Shown here one piece after another: positions 1 through 8,963 of a stretch of 64,000 nucleotides of DNA (the first letter of the stretch is position 1; each line of letters opens with the position of its first letter). The notes under the pieces were generated by a model, which was not told the origin of the DNA, ran no database searches, and saw nothing but the letters and a program-made list of their open reading frames with translations. This DNA comes from Streptomyces sp. NBC_01214 (GTDB lineage: Bacteria; Actinomycetota; Actinomycetes; Streptomycetales; Streptomycetaceae). The stretch lies in contig NZ_JAPEOS010000002.1 in assembly GCF_026340975.1 (NCBI RefSeq), positions 1,072,501 through 1,136,500 of the forward strand. The letters are read 5' to 3'. Made by a program: the position numbers and the translations under genes.

Positions 1-125
1 CCGGGAGGCCCCGCGGGCCGAGCGGTGTGAGTGCCGCGTCGGGGAGGGGCTGCCGCGCGCTGACCGGGCACCGTGGGGTCCGCGGGCCTACAGTGGCTGG
101 TACCCGGTACCCCTGGAGCGCCGCC

Positions 126-1355
126 ATGAGCGTCATCACCCAGCCCACGGACCTGCTGCGCGCGCAGGACCCGCAGATGGCCGACGTACTGGCCGGGGAG
201 CGGCAGCGGCAGTCCGAGACGTTGCAGATGATCGCCGCGGAGAACTTCACCTCGACCGCCGTGCTCGCCGCGCTCGGGTCCGCACTCGCCAACAAGTACG
301 CCGAGGGGTACCCCGGCGCCCGGCACCACGGCGGGTGCGAGTACGCCGATCTGGCCGAGCGGACCGCCGTGGAGCGGGCCAAGGCGCTCTTCGGGGCCGA
401 GCACGCCAACGTGCAGCCGCACTCCGGCTCCTCCGCGGTCCTGGCCGCGTACGCCGCCCTGCTGCGGCCGGGGGACACCGTGCTGGCGATGGGTCTCCCG
501 TACGGCGGACACCTCACCCACGGGTCGCCCGCCAACTTCTCCGGGCGGTGGTTCGACTTCGTCGGCTACGGCGTCGACGCCGGGACGGGGCTCATCGACT
601 ACCGGCAGGTCCAGCGCCTGGCCCACGCGCACCGCCCCAAGGCGATCGTGTGCGGCTCCATCTCCTACCCCCGCCACCCCGAGTACTCGGCCTTCCGGGA
701 GATCGCCGACGAGGTCGGCGCCTACCTCATCGTGGACGCCGCCCATCCGATCGGGCTGGTGGCCGGCGGGGCCGCGCCCAGCCCCGTCCCGTACGCCGAC
801 GTCGTCTGCGCGACCACGCACAAGGTGCTGCGCGGCCCGCGCGGGGGCATGGTGCTGTGCGGCGCCGAGTACGCGGAGCGCATCGACCGGGCGGTGTTCC
901 CGTTCACCCAGGGCGGGGCCCAGATGCACACCATCGCCGCCAAGGCCGTGGCCTTCGGCGAGGCGGCCCGGCCGGCCTTCACCACGTACGCGCACCGGGT
1001 CGTCGCCAATGCCCGGGTGCTGGCGGGCGAGCTCCAGGAGCACGGGTTCACCCTCACGACGGGCGGCACCGACACCCATCTGATCACCGCCGATCCGGCG
1101 CCGCTGGGCGTGGACGGCCCGACCGCCCGCGGCCGGATGGCCGCCGCCGGGATCGTGCTGGACACCTGTGCCCTCCCGTACAGGGACCAGCGCGGCATCC
1201 GGCTGGGAACGGCCGCCGTGACCACCCAGGGGATGGGGGAGGCGGAGATGGTCCGGATCGCGGCGCTGTTCGCCGCGGCGCTGGACGGAGACGGCGTGAA
1301 AACACGTACGGAGGTCGGCGAGCTCACGGCAGGATTTCCCCCTTACGGGGAGTAA
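126..1355 (+). CDS. glyA: Serine hydroxymethyltransferase (divergent paralogue)
   Basis: A 409-residue PLP enzyme of the SHMT fold, expected to interconvert serine and glycine with tetrahydrofolate in the cytosol. The ATG at 126 follows GGAGCG; an open frame extends upstream to 27, but SHMT-like sequence (ending AAENFTS) begins only after 126. The PLP-lysine segment reads TTHKVLRGPRGG. The usual DMAHxAGLVAAG stretch is altered to DAAHPIGLVAGG and the preceding motif reads CGSISYPR, so this is not a textbook GlyA and may be a second, specialised copy. A TACAGT hexamer at 89-94 could be its -10 element. It is followed by the wecA-like gene on the same strand. Confidence 0.8.
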   Translation: MSVITQPTDLLRAQDPQMADVLAGERQRQSETLQMIAAENFTSTAVLAALGSALANKYAEGYPGARHHGGCEYADLAERTAVERAKALFGAEHANVQPHSGSSAVLAAYAALLRPGDTVLAMGLPYGGHLTHGSPANFSGRWFDFVGYGVDAGTGLIDYRQVQRLAHAHRPKAIVCGSISYPRHPEYSAFREIADEVGAYLIVDAAHPIGLVAGGAAPSPVPYADVVCATTHKVLRGPRGGMVLCGAEYAERIDRAVFPFTQGGAQMHTIAAKAVAFGEAARPAFTTYAHRVVANARVLAGELQEHGFTLTTGGTDTHLITADPAPLGVDGPTARGRMAAAGIVLDTCALPYRDQRGIRLGTAAVTTQGMGEAEMVRIAALFAAALDGDGVKTRTEVGELTAGFPPYGE

Positions 1356-1471
1356 GCGGCACGAACAGGGTGTACTGGAACCGTGATGCGGCCCCCTCGC
1401 GTCCTCGATGGAGGTGACATCGCAGCTAATGTGTGGGGCTGAGATGGCCGGCGATACATCTGGGGCAGCCC

Positions 1472-2806
1472 GTGCGTGAATATCTGCTGACGCTTTGCGT
1501 CACGGTCGCGGTGACCTACCTGCTGACCGGGCCCGTGCGGAAGTTCGCGATCGCGGCCGGGGCCATGCCGGAGATCCGCGCCCGCGACGTGCACCGCGAG
1601 CCCACACCGCGACTGGGCGGCATCGCCATGTTCGGCGGTCTGTGCGCGGGCCTGCTGGTCGCCGACCACCTGCGCAACCTCAACGGCGTCTTCGAGCTGT
1701 CGAACGAGCCGCGCGCGCTGCTCTCCGGCGCGGCGCTGATCTGGCTGGTCGGCGTCCTCGACGACAAGTTCGAGCTCGACGCCCTGATCAAGCTCGGCGC
1801 GCAGATGATCTCCGCCGGTGTGATGGTCATGCAGGGTCTGACCATCCTGTGGATCCCCGTCCCGGGCATCGGGACGGTTCCGCTCACCCAGTGGCAGGGC
1901 AACCTGCTCACCGTCGCCCTCGTCGTGATCACCATCAACGCCGTGAACTTCGTCGACGGTCTGGACGGCCTGGCCGCCGGCATGGTCTGCATCGCCGCCG
2001 CCGCGCTCTTCCTCTACGCGTACCGGATCTGGTTCGGCTACGGCATCGAGTCGGCCGCGCCCGCGACCCTCTTCGCCGCGATCTTGATGGGCATGTGCCT
2101 GGGCTTCCTGCCGCACAACATGCACCCCGCCCGGATCTTCATGGGCGACTCGGGATCGATGCTCATCGGCCTGGTGCTGGCCGCCTCCGCGATCTCCCTG
2201 ACCGGGCAGGTGGACCCGGACGCGCTGGCCCTCTTCGCGGGTGGTGAGCGCAACGCGACGCACGCGATGCTCCCCGCCTACATCCCGCTGATCCTGCCGC
2301 TGACGGTCATCGCGATCCCGATGGCGGACCTGGTCCTGGCCATCGTCCGGCGTACGTGGAAGGGCCAGTCGCCCTTCGCGGCCGACCGCGGGCACCTCCA
2401 CCACCGGCTGCTGGAACTCGGGCATTCGCACAGCCGTGCGGTCATGATCATGTACTTCTGGTCGGGACTGATCGCCTTCGGCACGGTGGCCTATTCCGTG
2501 CATTCCGCCACGATGTGGATCGTGCTGGCGATCGTCGCGCTGAGCGCGGTCGGACTGATCCTGCTGCTCCTGCCGCGCTTCACCCCGCGCGCCCCGCGCT
2601 GGGCGGAGGGTCTGGTTCCGCCGCGTTACCGCCACGCCGAACGTGCGGCCGAAGCCGCCGCGGAGGCGGCGGCGCAGGATGCCTCAGGCGCGGAGCCGGA
2701 GCCCGCACGGCCCGTCGCCGCGGGTGTCTCCGGCGTCAACGGAGCGACCGCCGTGGGCCCCCGTTCGCGCTTTCCCGACCGGCGTAAGGCTGAATCCGCC
2801 CGCTGA
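1472..2806 (+). CDS. wecA: Undecaprenyl-phosphate GlcNAc-1-phosphate transferase (WecA/Rfe family)
   Basis: A 444-residue polytopic membrane enzyme of the MraY/WecA family, transferring a sugar-1-phosphate to undecaprenyl phosphate to start a cell-wall-linked glycan. Visible motifs are GVLDDKFELD (Mg-binding Asp pair), NFVDGLDGLAAG, FMGDSGSM and HLHHRLL, in family order, with about ten hydrophobic segments. The C-terminal ~60 residues are Ala/Glu-rich and cytoplasmic-looking. I prefer the GTG at 1472 (MREYLLTLCVT) because family similarity starts there; an in-frame GTG at 1433 is possible. A wecA-type gene directly upstream of the atp operon is also the arrangement in mycobacteria. Confidence 0.88.
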   Translation: MREYLLTLCVTVAVTYLLTGPVRKFAIAAGAMPEIRARDVHREPTPRLGGIAMFGGLCAGLLVADHLRNLNGVFELSNEPRALLSGAALIWLVGVLDDKFELDALIKLGAQMISAGVMVMQGLTILWIPVPGIGTVPLTQWQGNLLTVALVVITINAVNFVDGLDGLAAGMVCIAAAALFLYAYRIWFGYGIESAAPATLFAAILMGMCLGFLPHNMHPARIFMGDSGSMLIGLVLAASAISLTGQVDPDALALFAGGERNATHAMLPAYIPLILPLTVIAIPMADLVLAIVRRTWKGQSPFAADRGHLHHRLLELGHSHSRAVMIMYFWSGLIAFGTVAYSVHSATMWIVLAIVALSAVGLILLLLPRFTPRAPRWAEGLVPPRYRHAERAAEAAAEAAAQDASGAEPEPARPVAAGVSGVNGATAVGPRSRFPDRRKAESAR

Positions 2807-3081
2807 CGGTCGATTCGCATGTCGGACATGGATGGCCTTTACCAGACAAGCTGCCCCCCTGTCGCGCACACACGGGCAGGGTCACTCTCATGTGTGACAG
2901 TCGGCACACCCGACAGGTAAAGCTCTCATCAAATAGTTTGTGATACCGTTCACTAAACCCGGCGACAGAGCCGAAGGACCGTAGTGCGACGGTCCCTTGG
3001 CCCGAGGTCCTCTCTCGGACCGGGCTTACGCTCGTCCCGTACGAGTCCCGTTACCCCCACCATCACGCGGAGCCATGCGCC
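2807..3081 (+). promoter_or_regulatory. Intergenic region upstream of the atp operon
   Basis: This 275-bp stretch has no gene. Around 2920-2960 it becomes unusually A/T-rich for this genome (AAATAGTTTGTGATACCG, then TTCACTAAA), the most promoter-like sequence before atpI. I cannot assign -35 and -10 boxes with certainty. A GGAG near 3068 serves as the atpI ribosome-binding site. Confidence 0.4.
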
Positions 3082-3531
3082 ATGCTGTCCGATGACGCCC
3101 GAACCCTTCTGCACACCGCCGTACCCACCGCTGCCGTCGGCGTCGTCGCCGCCATCATCAGTGGCGTGGTTGCGGGCGGTAAGGGAGCGATCGGGGCGCT
3201 CGCGGCCACGGTCGTCGTGATTCTGTTCATGGGTATCGGATTCGTCATCCTGCAGCGGACGGCACGATCGCTGCCGCATCTGTTCCAGATGATGGGTCTG
3301 GCGCTCTACACGACCCAGATCCTGCTGCTCTTCGTCTTCGTCGCCGTGTTCAAGAACACGACGCTGTTCAATCCCAGGGCATTCGCGATCACCATCGTCG
3401 CGGCGACCCTTGCTTGGATCGCCGCGCAGACGCGCGCGCACATGAAGGCCAAGATCCTTTACGTCGAGCCCGAGTCCACCACCAAGCGTGGCAAGGGTGA
3501 GAAGCCTGAAAACACGGGGCCCTCGTCGTGA
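3082..3531 (+). CDS. atpI: ATP synthase protein I
   Basis: A 149-residue small membrane protein at the head of the ATP synthase operon. It has four predicted transmembrane segments (roughly residues 10-30, 34-54, 70-92 and 98-118) and the conserved stretch LPHLFQMMGL. AtpI proteins assist c-ring assembly and are not part of the final enzyme. The C-terminal tail (about residues 125-149) is charged and variable. The start is the ATG at 3082 preceded by GGAG. A 225-bp spacer separates it from atpB. Confidence 0.9.
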   Translation: MLSDDARTLLHTAVPTAAVGVVAAIISGVVAGGKGAIGALAATVVVILFMGIGFVILQRTARSLPHLFQMMGLALYTTQILLLFVFVAVFKNTTLFNPRAFAITIVAATLAWIAAQTRAHMKAKILYVEPESTTKRGKGEKPENTGPSS

Positions 3532-3756
3532 ACGGTAGGGGCGGAATAAGTGCGCGTTCGAGATGCTGCTATCGTCCGGTGCCATATGCGGCATCGCGGG
3601 CGCAGGCATCTGAGCTGACGCCTGCTCAATCGCGAGGCTCACTGCCTGCAAGCCGCCCCCACATCCGTAAGACCAGTCCCGTGCCGAACCGCGGCTGTGC
3701 GCCGCGCCGACACAACGAGGTTGCCGTACCTATGCGCCACGCTGAAGGAGCCCGCG

Positions 3757-4578
3757 GTGAGTGCTGACCCGACGCAGGTGCTCGCCTTCGAGACCGATTG
3801 CCACATCTTCGACGGCTGTGGTTTCCCGGCTCCTGGCCTGCACTCGTTCCTGTTCGAGCCGATCTTCGGCGACATGGACGGAGCCGTCTACTTCAACAAG
3901 ACGATGCTCCTGGCCCTGCTCGGGTCCGTCATCATCGTCGGATTCTTCTGGGCCGCCTTCGCCAAGCCGAAGCTGGTTCCGGGGAAGCTCCAGATGGTCG
4001 CCGAAGCCGGCTACGACTTCGTCCGCCGCGGGATCGTCTACGAAACGATGGGCAAGAAGGAGGGCGAGAAGTACGTCCCCTTCATGGTCGCGACGTTCTT
4101 CTTCGTCTGGATCCTGAACCTCTGGTCGATCATTCCGCTCGCCCAGTTCCCGGTGACCTCGGTCATCGCGTACCCGGCCGGTCTGGCCCTGGTCATCTAC
4201 GTCATGTGGATGTCGGTCACCTTCAAGCGCCACGGCTTCGTCGGCGGCCTGAAGAACCTCACGGGCTACGACAAGTCGCTCGGCGGGATCCTGCCGCTGG
4301 TCATGCTGATCGAGTTCTTCTCGAACGTGATCGTCCGCCCCTTCACCCACGCGGTCCGTCTCTTCGCGAACATGTTCGCGGGTCACACCCTGCTGCTGCT
4401 CTTCACGATCGCCAGCTGGTACCTGCTGAACGGCATCGGCATCGCCTACGCGGGCGTGTCCTTCGTGATGGTCATCGTGATGACCGCGTTCGAGCTCTTC
4501 ATCCAGGCTGTCCAGGCCTACGTCTTCGTGCTGCTGGCCTGCAGCTTCCTCCAGGGCGCCGTCGCCGAGCACCACTGA
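3757..4578 (+). CDS. atpB: F1Fo ATP synthase subunit a
   Basis: Subunit a of Fo, 273 residues, which forms the proton half-channels against the c-ring. The diagnostic segment RPFTHAVRLFANMFAGH carries the essential arginine, and six hydrophobic helices are evident. The start is the GTG at 3757 (MSADPTQVLAFETDC), 6 nt after GAAGGAG at 3744-3750; the frame is open further upstream but without family similarity. The 3532-3756 spacer before it holds no gene; TATCGT near 3570 could be a weak internal -10. Confidence 0.95.
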   Translation: MSADPTQVLAFETDCHIFDGCGFPAPGLHSFLFEPIFGDMDGAVYFNKTMLLALLGSVIIVGFFWAAFAKPKLVPGKLQMVAEAGYDFVRRGIVYETMGKKEGEKYVPFMVATFFFVWILNLWSIIPLAQFPVTSVIAYPAGLALVIYVMWMSVTFKRHGFVGGLKNLTGYDKSLGGILPLVMLIEFFSNVIVRPFTHAVRLFANMFAGHTLLLLFTIASWYLLNGIGIAYAGVSFVMVIVMTAFELFIQAVQAYVFVLLACSFLQGAVAEHH

Positions 4579-4652
4579 CCGCCCCACCCCCAAACCACCA
4601 GTCGTCCGGTGGCCAACCCCCACCGGTCCATGAAAGAGAAGGAAGAACCGGC

Positions 4653-4901
4653 ATGTCCGCTCTCCAGACCCTCGCTGCTGGCGTCGAAATCAAGGGCAAC
4701 CTCGGCTCCATCGGTTACGGCCTCGCGGCCATCGGCCCCGGCGTCGGCGTCGGCATCATCTTCGGTAACGGCACCCAGGCCCTGGCCCGCCAGCCCGAGG
4801 CCGCCGGCCTGATCCGCGCCAACCAGATCCTCGGCTTCGCCTTCTGTGAGGCGCTCGCCCTCATCGGTCTGGTCATGCCGTTCGTCTACCCGACCTCCTG
4901 A
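4653..4901 (+). CDS. atpE: F1Fo ATP synthase subunit c
   Basis: Proteolipid c subunit, 82 residues, a helical hairpin that assembles into the rotor ring. The glycine-rich first helix (GYGLAAIGPGVGVGI), the polar loop ARQPEA, and the proton-binding Glu66 in FAFCEALALIG are all present. The start ATG at 4653 has a GAAGGA site 9 nt upstream. It lies between atpB and atpF on short spacers. Confidence 0.96.
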   Translation: MSALQTLAAGVEIKGNLGSIGYGLAAIGPGVGVGIIFGNGTQALARQPEAAGLIRANQILGFAFCEALALIGLVMPFVYPTS

Positions 4902-4941
4902 TCCCGGTAGCGAACAGACCCTTTAGTCGGAAGGCACTGAT

Positions 4942-5487
4942 GTGAACCCTCTGGTTCAGCTCGCGGCCGAAGAGGCGGAAAACCCCCTCATCCCGCCGAT
5001 CCCCGAGCTCGTCATCGGTCTGATCGCCTTCGTCATCGTCTTCGGTTTCCTCGCGAAGAAGCTCCTCCCGAACATCAACAAGGTTCTGGACGAGCGTCGC
5101 GAGGCCATCGAGGGCGGTATCGAGAAGGCTGAGGCCGCTCAGACCGAGGCCCAGAGCGTGCTGGAGCAGTACAAGGCCCAGCTCGCCGAAGCCCGGCACG
5201 AGGCCGCGCGCCTGCGCCAGGAAGCGCTGGAGCAGGGCACTGCGCTCAAGGAAGAACTGCGCGCAGAGGGCCAGCGGCAGCGTGAGGAGATCATCGCTGC
5301 CGGCCACGCCCAGATCGCGGCGGACCGTAAGGCCGCCTCTCAGGCGCTGCGTCAGGACGTTGGCAAGCTCGCCACCGACCTGGCCGGAAAGCTCGTCGGC
5401 GAGTCCCTCGAGGACCACGCCCGGCAGAGCCGCACCATCGACCGCTTCCTCAGCGAGCTTGAGGAGAAGGCCGAGGCGGCCCGATGA
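4942..5487 (+). CDS. atpF: F1Fo ATP synthase subunit b
   Basis: Subunit b, 181 residues, the peripheral stalk joining Fo to F1. There is one N-terminal membrane helix (about residues 23-43, VIGLIAFVIVFGFLAKKLL) followed by a long charged coiled coil rich in Ala, Glu, Arg and Gln. It starts at the GTG at 4942; the nearby ATG at 4939 would be read as ATG-TGA and is excluded. GGAAGG precedes the start. Its stop overlaps the atpH start as ATGA. Confidence 0.95.
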   Translation: MNPLVQLAAEEAENPLIPPIPELVIGLIAFVIVFGFLAKKLLPNINKVLDERREAIEGGIEKAEAAQTEAQSVLEQYKAQLAEARHEAARLRQEALEQGTALKEELRAEGQRQREEIIAAGHAQIAADRKAASQALRQDVGKLATDLAGKLVGESLEDHARQSRTIDRFLSELEEKAEAAR

Positions 5488-6299
5488 ACGGAGCGAGCCG
5501 CGAGGCGCTGGCCTCCGCGCGTGAGCGTCTCGACGCGCTGACGGACAACACGTCCGTCGACGCGGCGAAGCTCGCCGGCGAGCTGGCTGCCGTCACCGCG
5601 CTGCTCGACCGTGAGGTCTCGCTGCGTCGGGTCGTCACGGACCCGGCGCAGTCCGGCGAGGCCAAGGCCGAGCTGGCCGGTCGGCTGCTCGGCGGCCAGG
5701 TCGGCGGGGAAACCCTCGACCTGGTGTCCGGCATGGTCCGGTCCCGCTGGTCGCAGTCCCGCGACCTGGTGGACGCGCTGGAGGAGCTGGCGGCCACCGC
5801 CGACCTCACGGCGGCCCAGCGGACGGGCGCGCTCGACAACGTCGAGGACGAGATCTTCCGCTTCGGCCGGATCGTCTCCTCGAACACCGAGCTGCGTGCC
5901 GCGCTGACCGACCGTGCGGCCTCCGCCTCCGCCAAGAGCGAGCTGCTGCGCAGCCTGCTCGGCGGCAAGGCGAACGCCGTCACCGAGCGCCTGGTGATCC
6001 GTCTTGTCACGCACCCGCGTGGACGTAGCCTGGAAGCGGGACTCGAGTCCCTTTCCAAGCTCGCCGCCGAGCGCCGTGACCGCATGGTCGCCACCGTGAC
6101 CAGCGCGGTTCCGCTCAGCGACGTCCAGAAGGCGCGTCTTGGCGCGGTGCTGGCCAAGCTGTACGGCCGACAGATGCACCTGAACCTCGACGTGGACCCC
6201 GAGGTCCTCGGCGGGATCTCGGTGCGAGTCGGCGACGAGGTCATCGACGGCACCATCGCGGACCGCCTCGCCGAGGCGTCGCGCCGCATGGCCGGCTGA
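5484..6299 (+). CDS. atpH: F1Fo ATP synthase subunit delta
   Basis: Delta subunit (OSCP-like), 271 residues, linking the peripheral stalk to the top of F1. Actinobacterial delta subunits are longer than the ~180-residue E. coli protein, and this one fits, with an extra N-terminal ~80-residue helical part. The C-terminal region contains VLGGISVRVGDEVIDGTI, the typical delta signature. The start overlaps the atpF stop by four bases (ATGA), implying translational coupling. Confidence 0.94.
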   Translation: MNGASREALASARERLDALTDNTSVDAAKLAGELAAVTALLDREVSLRRVVTDPAQSGEAKAELAGRLLGGQVGGETLDLVSGMVRSRWSQSRDLVDALEELAATADLTAAQRTGALDNVEDEIFRFGRIVSSNTELRAALTDRAASASAKSELLRSLLGGKANAVTERLVIRLVTHPRGRSLEAGLESLSKLAAERRDRMVATVTSAVPLSDVQKARLGAVLAKLYGRQMHLNLDVDPEVLGGISVRVGDEVIDGTIADRLAEASRRMAG

Positions 6300-6367
6300 C
6301 CAGCCACCAATAGAACAGAAGCATTCCTAGCGGCCCGGTTGGGCCGTGCAGAACTTGCAGAAGATTC

Positions 6368-6384
6368 CTGGGGGTCGCCCCCAG
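6368..6384. repeat. Palindromic hairpin in the atpH-atpA spacer
   Basis: CTGGGGG (6368-6374), loop TCG, CCCCCAG (6378-6384): a perfect 7-bp stem between atpH and atpA, followed by ACCCC. It resembles the short G/C palindromes scattered through Streptomyces intergenic regions. It could act as an mRNA stability or attenuation element within the operon, but no U-run follows, so it is probably not a full terminator. Confidence 0.55.
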
Positions 6385-6429
6385 ACCCCTAAGAAGCTTC
6401 AGGCCCAACAAGGAGAGCAGGGAACCCAG

Positions 6430-8025
6430 ATGGCGGAGCTCACGATCCGGCCGGAGGAGATCCGGGACGCACTGGAGAACTTTGTCCAGTCGTACCAGCC
6501 GGACGCGGCCTCGCGCGAGGAGGTCGGAACGGTCAGCGTTGCCGGCGACGGCATCGCGAAGGTGGAGGGCCTGCCCTCCGCCATGGCGAACGAGCTGCTG
6601 AAGTTCGAGGACGGCACCCTCGGTCTCGCCCTCAACCTCGAGGAGCGCGAGATCGGTGCGGTTGTCCTCGGCGAGTTCAGCGGTATCGAGGAGGGCCAGC
6701 CGGTGCAGCGCACCGGTGAGGTGCTCTCGGTCGGCGTCGGCGAGGGCTACCTCGGCCGCGTCGTCGACCCGCTCGGCAACCCGATCGACGGTCTCGGCGA
6801 GATCGCGACCGAAGGCCGTCGCGCCCTGGAGCTGCAGGCTCCGGGCGTCATGGTCCGCAAGTCGGTCCACGAGCCGATGCAGACCGGCTACAAGGCCATC
6901 GACGCCATGGTGCCCGTCGGCCGTGGCCAGCGTCAGCTGATCATCGGTGACCGTCAGACGGGTAAGACCGCTCTGGCCGTCGACACGATCATCAACCAGC
7001 GCGACAACTGGCGCTCGGGCGACGTGAACAAGCAGGTTCGCTGCATCTACGTCGCCATCGGCCAGAAGGGCTCGACCATCGCGTCCGTTCGCGGCGCCCT
7101 GGAAGACGCCGGTGCGCTCGAGTACACGACGATCGTCGCCGCCCCGGCGTCCGACCCGGCCGGCTTCAAGTACCTGGCGCCGTACACCGGTTCCGCCATC
7201 GGCCAGCACTGGATGTACGCCGGCAAGCACGTCCTGATCATCTTCGACGACCTGTCGAAGCAGGCCGACGCCTACCGCGCCGTGTCGCTGCTGCTGCGCC
7301 GCCCGCCGGGCCGCGAGGCCTACCCGGGTGACGTCTTCTACCTGCACTCCCGTCTGCTGGAGCGCTGCGCGAAGCTGTCCGACGACATGGGTGCCGGTTC
7401 GATGACCGGTCTGCCGATCGTCGAGACCAAGGCGAACGACGTGTCGGCGTTCATCCCGACCAACGTCATCTCCATCACCGACGGCCAGTGCTTCCTCGAG
7501 TCCGACCTGTTCAACGCGGGCCAGCGCCCGGCGCTGAACGTCGGTATCTCGGTCTCCCGCGTCGGTGGCTCCGCCCAGCACAAGGCCATGAAGCAGGTTT
7601 CCGGCCGTCTGCGCCTGGACCTGGCCCAGTACCGCGAGCTGGAGGCGTTCGCCGCCTTCGGTTCCGACCTGGACGCCGCGTCGAAGGCTTCGCTGGAGCG
7701 CGGCAAGCGTCTGGTCGAGCTGCTCAAGCAGGGCCAGTACCAGCCGATGCCCGTCGAGGAGCAGGTCATCTCCGTCTGGGCCGGCACCACCGGCAAGATG
7801 GACGACGTCCCGGTGGGCGACATCCGTCGCTTCGAGTCGGAGCTGCTGGAGCACCTGCGCCGCGAGCGCAAGGACCTCCTGACCTCCATCGCGGACGGCG
7901 GCAAGATGTCGGACGACACCCTGTCCTCCATCGCGGACGCCATCGCCGGCTTCAAGCGCCAGTTCGAGACCTCGGACGGCAAGCTCCTGGGCGAGGACGC
8001 ACCGGCCGTCAACGTCTCCAAGTGA
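6430..8025 (+). CDS. atpA: F1Fo ATP synthase subunit alpha
   Basis: Catalytic-hexamer alpha subunit, 531 residues. The nucleotide-binding P-loop GDRQTGKTA lies near residue 173 and the segment ISVSRVGGSAQHKAMK is the alpha signature. Start at the ATG at 6430 (MAELTIRPEEI) after an AAGGAGAG site; the in-frame sequence upstream to 6346 includes the hairpin region and is not coding-like. The length is typical of actinobacterial alpha subunits, with a ~20-residue extended C-terminus. Confidence 0.96.
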   Translation: MAELTIRPEEIRDALENFVQSYQPDAASREEVGTVSVAGDGIAKVEGLPSAMANELLKFEDGTLGLALNLEEREIGAVVLGEFSGIEEGQPVQRTGEVLSVGVGEGYLGRVVDPLGNPIDGLGEIATEGRRALELQAPGVMVRKSVHEPMQTGYKAIDAMVPVGRGQRQLIIGDRQTGKTALAVDTIINQRDNWRSGDVNKQVRCIYVAIGQKGSTIASVRGALEDAGALEYTTIVAAPASDPAGFKYLAPYTGSAIGQHWMYAGKHVLIIFDDLSKQADAYRAVSLLLRRPPGREAYPGDVFYLHSRLLERCAKLSDDMGAGSMTGLPIVETKANDVSAFIPTNVISITDGQCFLESDLFNAGQRPALNVGISVSRVGGSAQHKAMKQVSGRLRLDLAQYRELEAFAAFGSDLDAASKASLERGKRLVELLKQGQYQPMPVEEQVISVWAGTTGKMDDVPVGDIRRFESELLEHLRRERKDLLTSIADGGKMSDDTLSSIADAIAGFKRQFETSDGKLLGEDAPAVNVSK

Positions 8026-8045
8026 CGACGGAAGGGACCTGACTC

Positions 8046-8963
8046 ATGGGAGCGCAGCTCCGGGTCTACAAGCGTCGCATCCGTGCCATCACGGCGACCA
8101 AGAAGATCACCAAGGCGATGGAGATGATCGCCGCCTCGCGCATCGTCAAGGCGCAGCGCAAGGTGGCGGCGTCGATGCCGTACGCGACCGAGCTCACCCG
8201 TGCGGTGACCGCGGTGGCGACCGGTTCGAACACCAAGCACCCCCTGACGACCGAGGTCGAGCAGCCGAGCCGTGCCGCGATCGTGCTCATCACGAGCGAC
8301 CGCGGTCTGGCCGGCGGCTACTCCTCCAACGCCATCAAGCAGGCGGAGCGGCTCACCGAGCGGCTGCGCGGCGAGGGCAAGGAGGTCGACACCTACATCG
8401 TCGGCCGTAAGGGTCTGGCCTACTACGCCTTCCGCGAGCGCAAGGTCGCGGATTCGTGGACCGGCTTCACCGACAGCCCGGCCTACGCCGACGCCAAGCG
8501 CGTCGCGGGGCCGCTGATCGAGGCCATCCAGACGGAGACGGCCGAGGGTGGCGTCGACGAGCTGCACATCGTCTACACGGAATTCGTGTCGATGATGACG
8601 CAGAACCCGGTCGACGGCCGGATGCTGCCGCTCAGCCTCGACAAGGCTCCGGAGGAGACCAGCACGAAGGGCGAGATCCTTCCGCTGTTCGACTTCGAGC
8701 CGTCGGCGGAGGACGTCCTCGACGCCCTTCTGCCGCGCTACGTCGAAAGCCGCATCTACAACGCACTGCTGCAGTCGGCCGCTTCCGAGCACGCCGCCCG
8801 CCGCCGCGCGATGAAGGCGGCGACCGATAACGCCGGAGACCTCATCAAGAGCCTCTCCCGGCTTGCCAACGCGGCCCGCCAGGCCGAAATCACCCAGGAA
8901 ATCAGCGAGATCGTCGGTGGCGCGAGCGCCATGGCTGACGCGACCGCGGGGAGTGACAAGTAA
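8046..8963 (+). CDS. atpG: F1Fo ATP synthase subunit gamma
   Basis: Central rotor shaft, 305 residues. The N-terminal helix MGAQLRVYKRRIRAITATKKITKAMEMIAASR and the C-terminal helix (RRAMKAATDNAGDLI, then RQAEITQEISEIVGGA) are the two coiled-coil arms. A Rossmann-like middle contains ITSDRGLAGGYSSN. The start ATG at 8046 follows GGAAGGGA. Its stop overlaps the atpD start by one base (TAATG). Confidence 0.95.
   Translation: MGAQLRVYKRRIRAITATKKITKAMEMIAASRIVKAQRKVAASMPYATELTRAVTAVATGSNTKHPLTTEVEQPSRAAIVLITSDRGLAGGYSSNAIKQAERLTERLRGEGKEVDTYIVGRKGLAYYAFRERKVADSWTGFTDSPAYADAKRVAGPLIEAIQTETAEGGVDELHIVYTEFVSMMTQNPVDGRMLPLSLDKAPEETSTKGEILPLFDFEPSAEDVLDALLPRYVESRIYNALLQSAASEHAARRRAMKAATDNAGDLIKSLSRLANAARQAEITQEISEIVGGASAMADATAGSDK

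Noticed and set aside
1..30. A possible end of an upstream gene (frame open from base 1 to TGA at 28-30)
   Set aside because: Only nine codons are visible, too few to support a gene; the true neighbour cannot be judged from this window.
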